From Paracoccus sp. M683 (lineage in GTDB: Bacteria > Pseudomonadota > Alphaproteobacteria > Rhodobacterales > Rhodobacteraceae), in the NCBI RefSeq assembly GCF_007096355.1, contig NZ_VKDF01000001.1:586871-650870 (forward strand): a stretch of DNA of 64,000 nt, given 5' to 3'. The translations under genes were made by a program, and so were the position numbers. Every line of letters begins with the position of its first letter. The stretch's first letter is position 1. A model generated the notes under the pieces. That model saw only the letters and a program-made list of their open reading frames with translations, had not been told where the DNA came from and searched no databases. Positions 27,448-35,808 of the stretch are shown one piece after another.

Positions 27448-27627
27448 TCAGGGGTTAACCCGCACCGCACCAGTGCCGCCCGCAGCGGCACCCACCGCAG
27501 CGCCCACCGGACCGGCCACCGCAAGGCCAGTCGCACCGCCCGTCACCGCACGGGTCTGGGCATTCGGCCCGCAGGCAGCAAGGGCCAGCGCCGAAACGCA
27601 TGCCAGAACAGTAACAATCTTGTTCAT
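27448..27627 (-). CDS. Small lipoprotein with glycine-rich tail
   Basis: This predicted 59-residue protein has a type II signal peptide (MNKIVTVLACVSALALAAC) ending in an LAAC lipobox, so it should be a processed lipoprotein. The mature part of about 40 residues is mostly Gly/Ala/Val with a glycine-zipper-like pattern (GATGLAVAGPVGAAVGAAAG), as in small membrane-associating lipoproteins. The ATG at 27627 is supported by AGGGG 7 bases upstream and by the signal peptide; the frame is open further but that part is not coding-like. It is transcribed divergently from mutL and converges on the M16 pair. No function can be assigned. Confidence 0.75.
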   Translation of the reverse strand: MNKIVTVLACVSALALAACGPNAQTRAVTGGATGLAVAGPVGAAVGAAAGGTGAVRVNP

Positions 27628-27755
27628 CTTTATTCCCCTCTGGTTGAATTTGCTTCGCAGGCTCAACGCACGGTGCTGCATCGGGTTTCCGGGATTGGAA
27701 AGATCGCAACAGGATTTGCTTCCCGCACCCACCTCGCGATGCTATATCTAGCGAC

Positions 27756-29603
27756 ATGAACAGCCACGCCCCCAATATCCGCCCCGTTATCCGGCAATTG
27801 GACGAAACCGCCGCGAATCGTATTGCGGCGGGCGAGGTGGTCGAGCGCCCGGCCTCGGCCGTCAAGGAACTGGTGGAAAACGCGCTGGATGCTGGCGCCA
27901 GCCGCATCGAGATCACCATTGCCGATGGCGGCAAAAGCCTGATCCGCGTGTCTGATGACGGCTGCGGCATGACTTCAGGTGACCTGCCGCTGGCTTTGGC
28001 CCGACACGCCACCAGCAAGATCGACGGCAGCGACCTGCTGAACATCCGCAGCTTTGGTTTTCGGGGCGAGGCGCTGCCCAGCCTTGGTGCTGTGGGTCGG
28101 CTGACCATCACCTCGCGCGCAGCGGGTCAGGACGGCGCGATGATCGCCGTCACAGGTGGGCGCATCGACCCGGTTCGCCCCGCCGCCGGCAATCGCGGCA
28201 CGGTGGTGGAACTGCGCGATCTGTTCTTCGCCACGCCTGCCCGGCTGAAATTCCTGCGCACCGACAGGGCCGAGGCGCAGGCCATCGCCGATGTGGTGAA
28301 ACGCCTTGCCATGGCCGAGCCTTACGTCGGCTTCACCCTGACCGATGGCGACCGCATGGTGTTTCGCGCCGATGCCGAACAGGGCGAGTTGTTCGGCGCG
28401 CTGCAAGCCCGCCTTGCCCGCGTCATGGGCCGCGATTTCATCGACAACGCCCTGCCCATCGACGCCACGCGGGACGAGATCACCCTGACCGGCTTTGCCG
28501 CCCTGCCGACCTATTCGCGCGGCGCTGCGGTGGCGCAGCATATCTATGTCAACGGTCGCCCGGTTCGCGACAAGCTGCTGATCGGTGCGCTGCGGGCGGG
28601 CTATATGGATGTGCTGGCCAGTGGCCGCCATCCCGCCGCCGCCCTGTTTCTGACCTGCGATCCGCAGCTTGTGGATGTGAACGTCCACCCCGCCAAGGCC
28701 GAGGTGCGCTTTCGCGATCCCGGCCTGGCACGCGGGCTGGTGGTCAGCGCCCTGCGGCATGCGCTGGCAGGTGCCGGGCATCGCGCCTCTTCGACGGTGG
28801 GTGCGGCCACGCTTGGCGCGTTCCAGCCCGAAACACCGGCGGCCCCGCGATCCTATCAGATGGATTATCGCGCCAACCATGGAAGCGCCCCCGCGCGGCA
28901 GGCCGCCTATCTGGCGCAGGCGCCAATCGCGCCCGCCTTTTCCGCACCCGGCTTTGCCGAGATGCCCTCGGCCCGGATGGACCCGGTGGCCGACAGTTCT
29001 GCCCAGCCTGAACCACTGACGGCACCGCTTGGCGCCGCGCGCGCCCAGATCCACGAAAATTACATCATCGCGCAGACGCAGGACGGGCTGGTCATCGTCG
29101 ACCAGCACGCCGCGCATGAACGTCTGGTCTATGAGCGGCTGAAGGCCCAGGCCGAGGCCAATGGCATCGCCTCGCAGGCGCTGCTGATCCCCGAGATCGT
29201 GGACCTGTCCGACGCCGATGCCGCCACGATCCTGACGATTGCCGATGATCTGGCCCAGCTGGGCCTTGTGATCGAACCCTTTGGCGGCGGCAGCATCGCC
29301 GTGCGCGAAGTTCCGGCCCTGCTGGGCAAGCTGAACGCCGCCGCGCTGATCCGCGACATTCTGGATGATCTGGCCGATCAGGGCGCATCGGACCGGTTGC
29401 GCGGGCGGATCGACGCGGTTCTGTCCTCGATGGCCTGTCATGGCTCGGTCAGGTCAGGGCGGCGGATGACGGCCGAGGAAATGAACGCCCTGCTGCGCGA
29501 GATGGAGCGGACGCCGAAATCCGGCCAGTGCAATCACGGCCGGCCCACCTGGGTCAAATTGCCGCTTTCCGATATCGAACGCCTTTTCGGCCGCAAGGAT
29601 TAA
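27756..29603 (+). CDS. mutL: DNA mismatch repair protein MutL
   Basis: MutL is the GHKL ATPase that links MutS mismatch recognition to strand removal. The 615-residue protein has the ATPase motifs ENALDAG, DDGCGM and GFRGEAL in the N-terminal domain, a proline-rich linker (about 330-420) and a C-terminal dimerisation domain. The endonuclease metal motif DQHA-x2-E-x4-E is present (DQHAAHERLVYE, Asp about residue 449), with SMACHGSV and CNHGRPT near the end. It should therefore nick DNA itself, as expected in bacteria without MutH. A TATATC box at 27743-27748, with a poor TTCCCG 17 bases before it, lies only 8 bases from the ATG, so a promoter here is weak evidence. mutS lies 29 kb further right in the window. 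Confidence 0.97.
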   Translation: MNSHAPNIRPVIRQLDETAANRIAAGEVVERPASAVKELVENALDAGASRIEITIADGGKSLIRVSDDGCGMTSGDLPLALARHATSKIDGSDLLNIRSFGFRGEALPSLGAVGRLTITSRAAGQDGAMIAVTGGRIDPVRPAAGNRGTVVELRDLFFATPARLKFLRTDRAEAQAIADVVKRLAMAEPYVGFTLTDGDRMVFRADAEQGELFGALQARLARVMGRDFIDNALPIDATRDEITLTGFAALPTYSRGAAVAQHIYVNGRPVRDKLLIGALRAGYMDVLASGRHPAAALFLTCDPQLVDVNVHPAKAEVRFRDPGLARGLVVSALRHALAGAGHRASSTVGAATLGAFQPETPAAPRSYQMDYRANHGSAPARQAAYLAQAPIAPAFSAPGFAEMPSARMDPVADSSAQPEPLTAPLGAARAQIHENYIIAQTQDGLVIVDQHAAHERLVYERLKAQAEANGIASQALLIPEIVDLSDADAATILTIADDLAQLGLVIEPFGGGSIAVREVPALLGKLNAAALIRDILDDLADQGASDRLRGRIDAVLSSMACHGSVRSGRRMTAEEMNALLREMERTPKSGQCNHGRPTWVKLPLSDIERLFGRKD

Positions 29604-29645
29604 GCGCAGAATGACGCCGGGCAACAACAGCGCCCGGAGGATATC

Positions 29646-30017
29646 ATGCTGCAAATCTCGTCCGACAAGATCGCCCATATCATCATCCGCGCCCGCGAAT
29701 ATGGCAGCAATATCAACGCCTGGGCTGATAGCGGGCAGCGCCGTCAATACGGCACCCGGACCGAGTTGCACGATTTCATCGAATCCCTGAACGAGGATGA
29801 ACAGGCCAGTCTTGTCGCCCTGATGTGGATCGGGCGCGACAGCTTTGACGCCGATGACCTGGACGAAGCCATCGCCACCGCCCGCGCGGAAAAGACCACG
29901 CCGACCGAGGATTATCTGATGGGCGAGCCGCAGCTTGCCGATCATCTGGAAGCCGGGATGGCCGCGCTTGGCCTGTCACCCGAGGATGCCGAGGACGATC
30001 TGCAAAAACCCGTCTGA
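29646..30017 (+). CDS. DUF3775 domain-containing protein
   Basis: This is a 123-residue acidic, soluble protein that I recognise as DUF3775 from the segment ELHDFIESLNEDEQASLVAL, followed by MWIGRDSFD. It has no signal peptide or membrane helix. The function of the family is not known. A GGAGG Shine-Dalgarno sits 6 bases before the ATG, and the gene lies 42 bases after mutL, so it is probably co-transcribed with it. The stop is only 6 bases from the stop of the convergent PQQ-type dehydrogenase gene, leaving no room for a private terminator. Confidence 0.85.
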   Translation: MLQISSDKIAHIIIRAREYGSNINAWADSGQRRQYGTRTELHDFIESLNEDEQASLVALMWIGRDSFDADDLDEAIATARAEKTTPTEDYLMGEPQLADHLEAGMAALGLSPEDAEDDLQKPV

Positions 30018-30023
30018 TCCGGG

Positions 30024-31211
30024 TTATTGCCCCCGCGTCACGCGGATCATCTGCCCTTCCGGGTCATCGGTCAGCAGCATGATCGCACCATCGCTGGCCA
30101 CCTCGACATCGCGAATGCGCGCCATGTCCTGAAAATGCCGCGCCTCGCCGGTGACGCGGCCATCCTCGATCCGCAGCCGCACCAGCGCCATCCCGGCCAG
30201 CCCGCCGATCAGGGCATCACCCTGCCATTCAGGGAACATCGCGCCATCATAGAAATCCATCCCGCTTGGCGCGATCACCGGATCCCAGTAATAGACCGGC
30301 TGCTCCATGCCATCCTGTGCCGTCAGCCCCTCGGCCAACGGGTCGCCGCTGTAGTTCTGGCCATAGCTGATCACCGGCCAGCCATAATTCTTGCCCTGTT
30401 CGGGTCGGTTCAACTCGTCCCCGCCCTGCGGGCCATGTTCCACGGTCCACAACGCGCCGTCAGGGCCAAGCGCGGCGGATTGAAGGTTGCGATGGCCAAG
30501 CGACCAAAGTTCGGCCTGACCCGTCGCCAGATCAATCCGCACCACCTTGCCGATCTGGTTATCGGCCGATTGCGCCAGTTGAGCGGATTCGACCTCTTCG
30601 CGGTCGCCGGTGGTGACGAACAACCCGCCCCGCCCGTCCAGCACCAGGCGCGAGCCGTAGTGCCCCAGCGTGTGCCAGGCCGGATCCTGACGAAAAATCA
30701 CCTGCGCATCCTCGATCGCCGTGCCATCCGCCGACAAGATGCCGGTGGCCACGGCCGTGCGGGTCGCGCGGGCGCGGCGCAGGTTCTGAACGATGCTGCG
30801 CCACATCGGGCGGGCCTCGGAAAAGCTCCACCACAGGCGGCGGGTTTCGGCGAAGTCATCGGCAACGATCACGTCCAGCAAGCCGCCCTGCCCGCGATTG
30901 TCCAGATCCGGCAGGCCCGAGATCGGGTCGGACAGATAGCCATCAACATATAACAGCCGCATCCGGCCAGGGCGCTCGGTCAGCAGCCAGCTGCCATCGG
31001 GCAGTTCCGCCATGCCCCAGGGATGTTCCAGCCCCTCGGCCATGACGCTGCGCGCCAGCGGCACGGCATCCGCCAGAACCGGCGCGCGGGTCTGCCCCGG
31101 AAAGGCCGGCTGCTGGCCTGGCGCATTGGGCGCGGCGGCGTTGAAATCCTGCGCCAGGACCGGGCCGGCCAGAAGAATGGGGAACAGGGCGACGGCAACG
31201 GCGTGATGCAT
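30024..31211 (-). CDS. PQQ-dependent sugar dehydrogenase (soluble aldose dehydrogenase type)
   Basis: This is a periplasmic six-bladed beta-propeller of the soluble glucose/aldose dehydrogenase family (GDH-B, YliI/Asd group), which oxidises sugars to lactones with PQQ. A signal peptide (MHHAVAVALFPILLAGPVLA) is followed by the first-blade GLEHPWGMAELPDG, the family signature HRNLQSAALGPDGALWTVE, then HGPQGGDELN, and NYGWPVISYG. The 395-residue length fits. The ATG at 31211 has AAGGA 6 bases upstream and starts the signal peptide. No PQQ synthesis genes are in the window, so cofactor supply is unknown. It is encoded alone, 93 bases downstream of the saccharopine pair. Confidence 0.9.
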   Translation of the reverse strand: MHHAVAVALFPILLAGPVLAQDFNAAAPNAPGQQPAFPGQTRAPVLADAVPLARSVMAEGLEHPWGMAELPDGSWLLTERPGRMRLLYVDGYLSDPISGLPDLDNRGQGGLLDVIVADDFAETRRLWWSFSEARPMWRSIVQNLRRARATRTAVATGILSADGTAIEDAQVIFRQDPAWHTLGHYGSRLVLDGRGGLFVTTGDREEVESAQLAQSADNQIGKVVRIDLATGQAELWSLGHRNLQSAALGPDGALWTVEHGPQGGDELNRPEQGKNYGWPVISYGQNYSGDPLAEGLTAQDGMEQPVYYWDPVIAPSGMDFYDGAMFPEWQGDALIGGLAGMALVRLRIEDGRVTGEARHFQDMARIRDVEVASDGAIMLLTDDPEGQMIRVTRGQ

Positions 31212-31304
31212 GGGCTGTCCTTTGCTGATGGCAGTCTTATGCCACGGCCCGGCGCCACGTCCAAGCGGTGCGGGCCGGACCACAGGCGCAGCCCGCTGTC
31301 CCGG

Positions 31305-32453
31305 TCAGGCCTCGTCTGATCTGAGGTGGTTGACCTTGGCCATATGCTGCGCGATCTGGCCCACCTCGACCAGCCAGCCCGCGACCAGTTCGGGATCATC
31401 CGGCGCGGCATGGACGCCAGCGGGTATCCGGCCTTCGCGGACCGCATCGACGGCCATGGCGACCGGGACGGAAACCAGCTTGGCCATCGCGGACCCCGCC
31501 GTGTTGCCATGCGCATCCAGCACCCATTCCTTGTGCCAGACGGTCTTGCCGCCGCGTTCTGCCCGCAAGGCGACGAACAGCACCACGCGGTCGGCCTCGC
31601 CGGGGGCATAGGCGTTGCGGCGCCAGAAATCCTCGGCCATCTCGCGCAGCCGCGCCTCGCCCGCCGCGCCTTGCAGGGTCTCGATCTCGGTGAAAACCGG
31701 GGTCCAGGCCTCTTGCCAGCCCTTCAGCCGGATGGTGCCGCGCACGAATTCCTCGATCTGCCAGTCGGGGTCAAAGCCGTATTGCGCCACGAAAGGCAGG
31801 GAATCGCGGTTGGGATAAACCTCGAACCGCTCGGGCGTGGGCAGGGGCGCGTCATAGGTCTCGATCGCGTGCCAGGGGCGGGCCACGTCGCGGATCTGCC
31901 CGTCGCGGATCGACTTGGACGGCGAGCGCAGCGCCCGCAGCACGCCAAGCGGCGACCAGCTGAACTTGTAGCGGAAGGTGTTGATATGTTTCGGCACGCC
32001 GCCGCAATACGAGGTGAAGCTGATCACATCGCCGGGCTTGGCCATTTGCCGATAATCCGCCACCAGCTCATGCGCCATCAGGTGATCAATGCCGGGATCC
32101 AGCCCGACCTCGTTCACCAGCGCCACGCCGGCCGCCCGCGCTGCGCCATCCAGCGCCGCCATTTCCGGCGAGATATAGCTGGAGCTGACGAAATGCGCGC
32201 CCTTGTCGATGGCCAGTTGCGCCAGCGGCACATGCTGGTCGGCAGGCAGCATCGAGACGATGATATCGCCGCGCGACAGCGCGCCGGCCAGCGCCTCGGG
32301 CGAATAGGCGCGGATGTCGTCGGTCAGGTCGCCCACGGCCTCGCGCGCCTTGGCCTCGGTGCGGTTCCAGACCACGACGGGGCGCCCCTCGCGGATCAGG
32401 CGGCGCAGGCCCGGAATGGCGGACAGTCCGGTGCCGATCCAGTGGATTGTCAT
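31305..32453 (-). CDS. Saccharopine dehydrogenase family protein (glutamate-forming/SDH type)
   Basis: This 382-residue NAD(P)-dependent enzyme has the saccharopine reductase/LYS9 fold: an N-terminal Rossmann segment MTIHWIGTGLSAIPGLRRLI and the typical middle part DKGAHFVSSSYISPEM, GLDPGIDHLMAHEL and SYCGGVP. Paired with the LYS1/LKR-type gene one base upstream (TGA-C-ATG), it should convert saccharopine to glutamate and 2-aminoadipate semialdehyde in lysine degradation through saccharopine, or run the reverse in synthesis. The catabolic direction is more likely because alphaproteobacteria normally make lysine from diaminopimelate. The ATG at 32453 is chosen because it opens the Rossmann fold. 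Confidence 0.88.
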   Translation of the reverse strand: MTIHWIGTGLSAIPGLRRLIREGRPVVVWNRTEAKAREAVGDLTDDIRAYSPEALAGALSRGDIIVSMLPADQHVPLAQLAIDKGAHFVSSSYISPEMAALDGAARAAGVALVNEVGLDPGIDHLMAHELVADYRQMAKPGDVISFTSYCGGVPKHINTFRYKFSWSPLGVLRALRSPSKSIRDGQIRDVARPWHAIETYDAPLPTPERFEVYPNRDSLPFVAQYGFDPDWQIEEFVRGTIRLKGWQEAWTPVFTEIETLQGAAGEARLREMAEDFWRRNAYAPGEADRVVLFVALRAERGGKTVWHKEWVLDAHGNTAGSAMAKLVSVPVAMAVDAVREGRIPAGVHAAPDDPELVAGWLVEVGQIAQHMAKVNHLRSDEA

Positions 32454-32454
32454 G

Positions 32455-33510
32455 TCAGACCTCGCTTTGATGCTGGTTGAACAGGGCCCGCGCGCGGCCC
32501 CATGGCCCGGCCTCGATCCGGTCAAGCTGTTGCAGAACCGGCAACAGCTGGCCGGCATAATCTGCGCTGCTTTCGCGCGGCAGCATCGAGGGCAGGTTGT
32601 CGATGGCCATCACATCCAGCACCGGCTGGTCGGCCACGCGCAGCACCGGCTGGTCCCAGCTGGTTGTGCGGTCATAGACCTTGATCGGGGAAAATTCGCT
32701 GGTCGGGTCGCAGGCCACATCGCCGATCACTGTCAGCGCGCGACCGGGACGGGTGGCCTCGGCCGGCACAAAGACCGGGCAACCGGGGCTGGCCAGAATG
32801 GCGTTGATGAACAGGTCATGCGTCAGGATTTCGGGGAAAGGCCCGCCATGTGCTGTCTCGGCCATGTCCCAACGGGTGACGGTGCAGCCCATCTGGGTCA
32901 GCAGGTCGCTGGCGCCCGTGCCCACGCGCCCGCCCGCGCCGATGACGATGGCCGTGGGGCGCGGATGGCCGGTGCCGTCCAGCACGGCGCGCAGATCGTT
33001 GGTCATCGCGGCCTTGTCAGGCCAGGCATGGACCGGCGGGCAGATCCTGCCCTGCCGCTGCGCCGCCCAGGCCCTGAGCGACACCGCCGCCCCGGCATAG
33101 CCCGCCCAATAGCCGAATGCGGCCAGCCGCCGGCCGTTTTCGTCAAGCAGATATTCCAGATCATACAGCGCCCCGCCGCCGGCCTTGAATCGGCGCAGCA
33201 GGATCTGCCCGGCGGGTTGCCCCTTGAAGGCATGGCCGAACATGATGTGACGATGGCGCAGCGGGGTGCCATCCTCGGGCAGTTCCTTCAGCCCGAAGAT
33301 GATGGCGTCATCGGGTGCGTCTACCCATGCGCCAAAGGGCGTGATCTCGGCCCCGGTCTTGCTGTAATGGCCGGTGGGGATGATGCGGTTGGGGCTGTCC
33401 TCGACGGTGACCTGCATGCCGCCCGCGATCAGCGCGGCGACGCCTTCGGGGGTGATGCCCACCCGGTCTTCATTGGGGCGGCTTTCCGCCCGGACCCACA
33501 GATGCACCAT
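32455..33510 (-). CDS. Saccharopine dehydrogenase, L-lysine-forming type (LKR/LYS1-like)
   Basis: This 351-residue enzyme belongs to the alanine dehydrogenase/PNT-like group that includes LYS1 and the lysine-ketoglutarate reductase half of LKR/SDH. The N-terminus shows HLWVRAESRPNEDRVGITPEG, later segments read GLKELPEDGTPLRHRHIMFGHAFKGQ (split here only for description), and a nucleotide-binding GAGGRVGTGA follows. It should interconvert lysine plus 2-oxoglutarate and saccharopine. The ATG at 33510 is chosen because it precedes the conserved N-terminus; the open frame further upstream looks unrelated. It is the first gene of a two-gene unit with the SDH-type gene, divergent from the metallo-hydrolase gene. 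Confidence 0.88.
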   Translation of the reverse strand: MVHLWVRAESRPNEDRVGITPEGVAALIAGGMQVTVEDSPNRIIPTGHYSKTGAEITPFGAWVDAPDDAIIFGLKELPEDGTPLRHRHIMFGHAFKGQPAGQILLRRFKAGGGALYDLEYLLDENGRRLAAFGYWAGYAGAAVSLRAWAAQRQGRICPPVHAWPDKAAMTNDLRAVLDGTGHPRPTAIVIGAGGRVGTGASDLLTQMGCTVTRWDMAETAHGGPFPEILTHDLFINAILASPGCPVFVPAEATRPGRALTVIGDVACDPTSEFSPIKVYDRTTSWDQPVLRVADQPVLDVMAIDNLPSMLPRESSADYAGQLLPVLQQLDRIEAGPWGRARALFNQHQSEV

Positions 33511-33643
33511 GCCATCACGCCCCTTGCTTGTTCCCGCCGTATCTAGGCCAGCAGACAGCCCACCACAAGCGCCCCGGAACCCGCCATGGGCCGCCGCGTT
33601 GACCTGTCGCAGCCCAGATTGACCGATGACAGGAGATCCGCAG

Positions 33644-34411
33644 ATGCAGTTCAACCGCCGCTCCAGCCTGAAACTTGGCGCCGCCGCGCTTGGCATGGCC
33701 GCGATTCCGCGCCTTGCCGCCGCGCAGGACGCAAACAGCTTTGCCGTCGAGGGCGGCAATCTGGTGATCCATCCGGTCGATCACGCCTCGATGGTGATCC
33801 AGACACCGTCACAGGTGATCTGGGTCGATCCCGTCGGTGGGGCCGAGAAATACGCCGCCCTGCCGCGCCCTGGCCTGATCCTGATCACGCATGAACATGG
33901 CGACCATTACGACGCCCCGACGCTGGAAGCCATCGGGACCGAGGCCCCGATCATCACCAATCCCGCCGTCCACGCCATGCTGCCCGAGGCGCTGAAGGCC
34001 CGCGCCACGGCGATGGAAAACGGCGGCCAGGCGATGCAGGGCGATATCGGGATCGAGGCCGTCCCCGCCTACAACGTGACCGAGGACCGGCTGCAATATC
34101 ACCCCGAGGGGCGCGACAACGGCTATGTCCTGACCATTGGCGGCAAGCGCGTCTATATCGCCGGCGATACCGAAGATACGCCCCAGATGAAGGCCCTCAC
34201 CGGCATCGAGATCGCCTTTCTGCCAATGAACCTGCCCTATACGATGACCGTGGAACAGGCGGCGGCCGGCGTCGAGGGCTTCAAGCCGGCCTTCGTCTAT
34301 CCCTATCACCACCGGGGCAGCGATCTTGAGGCGTTCAGGGCGCTGGTCGAGGGCGGAACCTCTGGCAGCCAGGTGATCATCGCGGATTGGTATCCCGGCG
34401 GCGGCGCGTGA
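33644..34411 (+). CDS. Tat-exported metallo-beta-lactamase-fold hydrolase
   Basis: This 255-residue protein has a twin-arginine signal (NRRSSLKLGAAALGMAAIPRLAAA), so it is exported folded to the periplasm. The metal-binding motif HEHGDHYD lies at residues 83-90 (H83, H85, D87, H88), with later GDTEDTPQM and YPYHHRG histidines. The fold resembles the UlaG/UPF0173 group of lactonase-like hydrolases. The substrate is unknown. The ATG at 33644 has AGGAG 8 bases upstream and gives the Tat signal; an ATG 6 codons earlier is less likely. It is divergent from the saccharopine genes and converges on the pseudouridine synthase gene, with 39 bases between the stops. Confidence 0.9.
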   Translation: MQFNRRSSLKLGAAALGMAAIPRLAAAQDANSFAVEGGNLVIHPVDHASMVIQTPSQVIWVDPVGGAEKYAALPRPGLILITHEHGDHYDAPTLEAIGTEAPIITNPAVHAMLPEALKARATAMENGGQAMQGDIGIEAVPAYNVTEDRLQYHPEGRDNGYVLTIGGKRVYIAGDTEDTPQMKALTGIEIAFLPMNLPYTMTVEQAAAGVEGFKPAFVYPYHHRGSDLEAFRALVEGGTSGSQVIIADWYPGGGA

Positions 34412-34450
34412 ACCGGGCAAGCGCCGCGTTTTGCGCCCCATCCGGCCCGT

Positions 34451-35098
34451 CTAGAACGGCACCGGCGCGGTAAAGGTCATCTGCACCCCGCTTTCGGGGT
34501 GCTTGATCCGCAGGCTTTCGGCATGCAGCATCAGGCGCGGAAAATCCGCCGCCGCGCCTGTCGCATACAGCGGATCACCCAGGATCGCGTGCCCGGTTTC
34601 CGCCATATGCACGCGCAACTGATGGCTGCGCCCGGTCAGCGGGAACAGCCGCACCCGGCTTTCGTCATCGCCCGCACGCAGGACGCGCCAATCGGTCTGG
34701 GCGGGCTTGCCCTCGGCATGGTCGACCTTCTGGCGCGGGCGGTTGGGCCAATCGACGATCAGCGGCAGATCGACGGTGCCGGTCTTGGGTTCCAGCCGCC
34801 CGGTCACGCGGGCCAGATAGGCCTTTTTCGTGCGCCGATCCTCGAATTGCTTGGACAGGTGGCGCTGCGCGTGGGGGGTCAGGCCAAAGATCATCACCCC
34901 GGATGTGTCCTGATCCAGCCGATGCACCAGCAGGATCGTCGGAAATGCACCGCGCAGGCGTTCGATGGCGCAATCGGCCTTGTCCTCGCCCCGCCCCGGC
35001 ACCGACAAAAGGCCAGCGGGCTTGTTCACCACCAGAATCTCGTGATCGGCATGGATCACATCGGGAACACCGGGCGGCGGGGCGTAGGTAAAGCTCAC
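34451..35098 (-). CDS. RluA-family RNA pseudouridine synthase
   Basis: This 215-residue enzyme isomerises uridine to pseudouridine in rRNA and/or tRNA. It has the RluA start DHEILVVNKPAGLLSVPGRG, the catalytic motif HRLDQDTSG with its Asp, KKAYLARVTG and GRSHQLRVHM. It lacks an S4 domain, as in RluA itself (23S U746/tRNA U32 type), but the exact target cannot be set from sequence. The start is taken as the GTG at 35098, which overlaps the lysE-type stop as GTGA. An in-frame opening continues upstream but runs through the neighbour gene in another frame. Confidence 0.92.
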   Translation of the reverse strand: MSFTYAPPPGVPDVIHADHEILVVNKPAGLLSVPGRGEDKADCAIERLRGAFPTILLVHRLDQDTSGVMIFGLTPHAQRHLSKQFEDRRTKKAYLARVTGRLEPKTGTVDLPLIVDWPNRPRQKVDHAEGKPAQTDWRVLRAGDDESRVRLFPLTGRSHQLRVHMAETGHAILGDPLYATGAAADFPRLMLHAESLRIKHPESGVQMTFTAPVPF

Positions 35099-35721
35099 TT
35101 CACGACCAGCCGCACGGCCAGCGCGGCGAACATGACGGCGGCGATCTTGTTCACGACACCAAGGCGCTTGCCCAGCACTTGACCGGCCAGACCCCCGACA
35201 ATGCCGTAGCCCATCGTGACCAGCGTGCCGGTAAAGGCGAAGATCAGGCCCAGCCCCAGGATCTGCTGCCAGATCGGACCATAGGCCGGGTTGGTGAATT
35301 GCGGCAGGAAGGCCAACAGGAACAAGACCGGCTTGGGGTTCAGGATATTCGACAGCGCGCCGCGCCGGATGATATTCCACGGCCTGCGCGCGGCCTGCGC
35401 GGACGGATCGACCGGCCCGGCAGTCCAGCTTTTCCAAGCCAGCCACAGCAGATAGGCGGCACCGGCATATTTGATTGCCAGCAGCGCCTCGGGATGGGCG
35501 GCGACCACGGCGCCCAGGCCCACAGTCGCCAGCGTCAGGTGAAACAGCACCCCCAGCCCCACGCCAAACCCCGCCAGTGCCCCGGCGCGCGGTCCGTTCT
35601 GGATGCCGCAGGCGCTGGCGAAGAACACGTCCTGACCGGGGGCAAAGTTCAGAACCAGCCCGCCGGCGACAAAGGCCAGCAATTGCGCCAACGGGATATT
35701 GGCGATGGTGTCCCAGATCAT
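35095..35721 (-). CDS. LysE/RhtB family amino-acid exporter
   Basis: This 208-residue inner-membrane protein has about six helices. The LysE/RhtB signature is visible as LNFAPGQDVFFASACG, followed by GVGLGVLFHLTLATVGLG and RGALSNILNPKPVLFLLAFLPQF. It should export amino acids or related metabolites by proton antiport. The substrate is unknown. The ATG at 35721 has AGGGG 8 bases upstream; another ATG 10 codons earlier is possible. The stop overlaps the GTG start of the pseudouridine synthase. A perfect 6-bp hairpin at 35740-35755 (GCGGAT-CACC-ATCCGC) lies just before the gene and might end transcription of the GFA genes. Confidence 0.92.
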   Translation of the reverse strand: MIWDTIANIPLAQLLAFVAGGLVLNFAPGQDVFFASACGIQNGPRAGALAGFGVGLGVLFHLTLATVGLGAVVAAHPEALLAIKYAGAAYLLWLAWKSWTAGPVDPSAQAARRPWNIIRRGALSNILNPKPVLFLLAFLPQFTNPAYGPIWQQILGLGLIFAFTGTLVTMGYGIVGGLAGQVLGKRLGVVNKIAAVMFAALAVRLVVK

Positions 35722-35808
35722 CTTCGTCGCCCCTGAATTGCGGATCACCATCCGCGCCTGCCCGCTGCATCCAATGCGGCCACCGAAACGTCAAGCGGTC
35801 AATGCAGC

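Noticed and set aside
34451-35794. A 447-residue fusion of an unknown N-terminus with the pseudouridine synthase
   Set aside because: The upstream half is an out-of-frame reading of the LysE exporter gene. The GTG at 35098 with a GTGA overlap gives a normal RluA-type protein.
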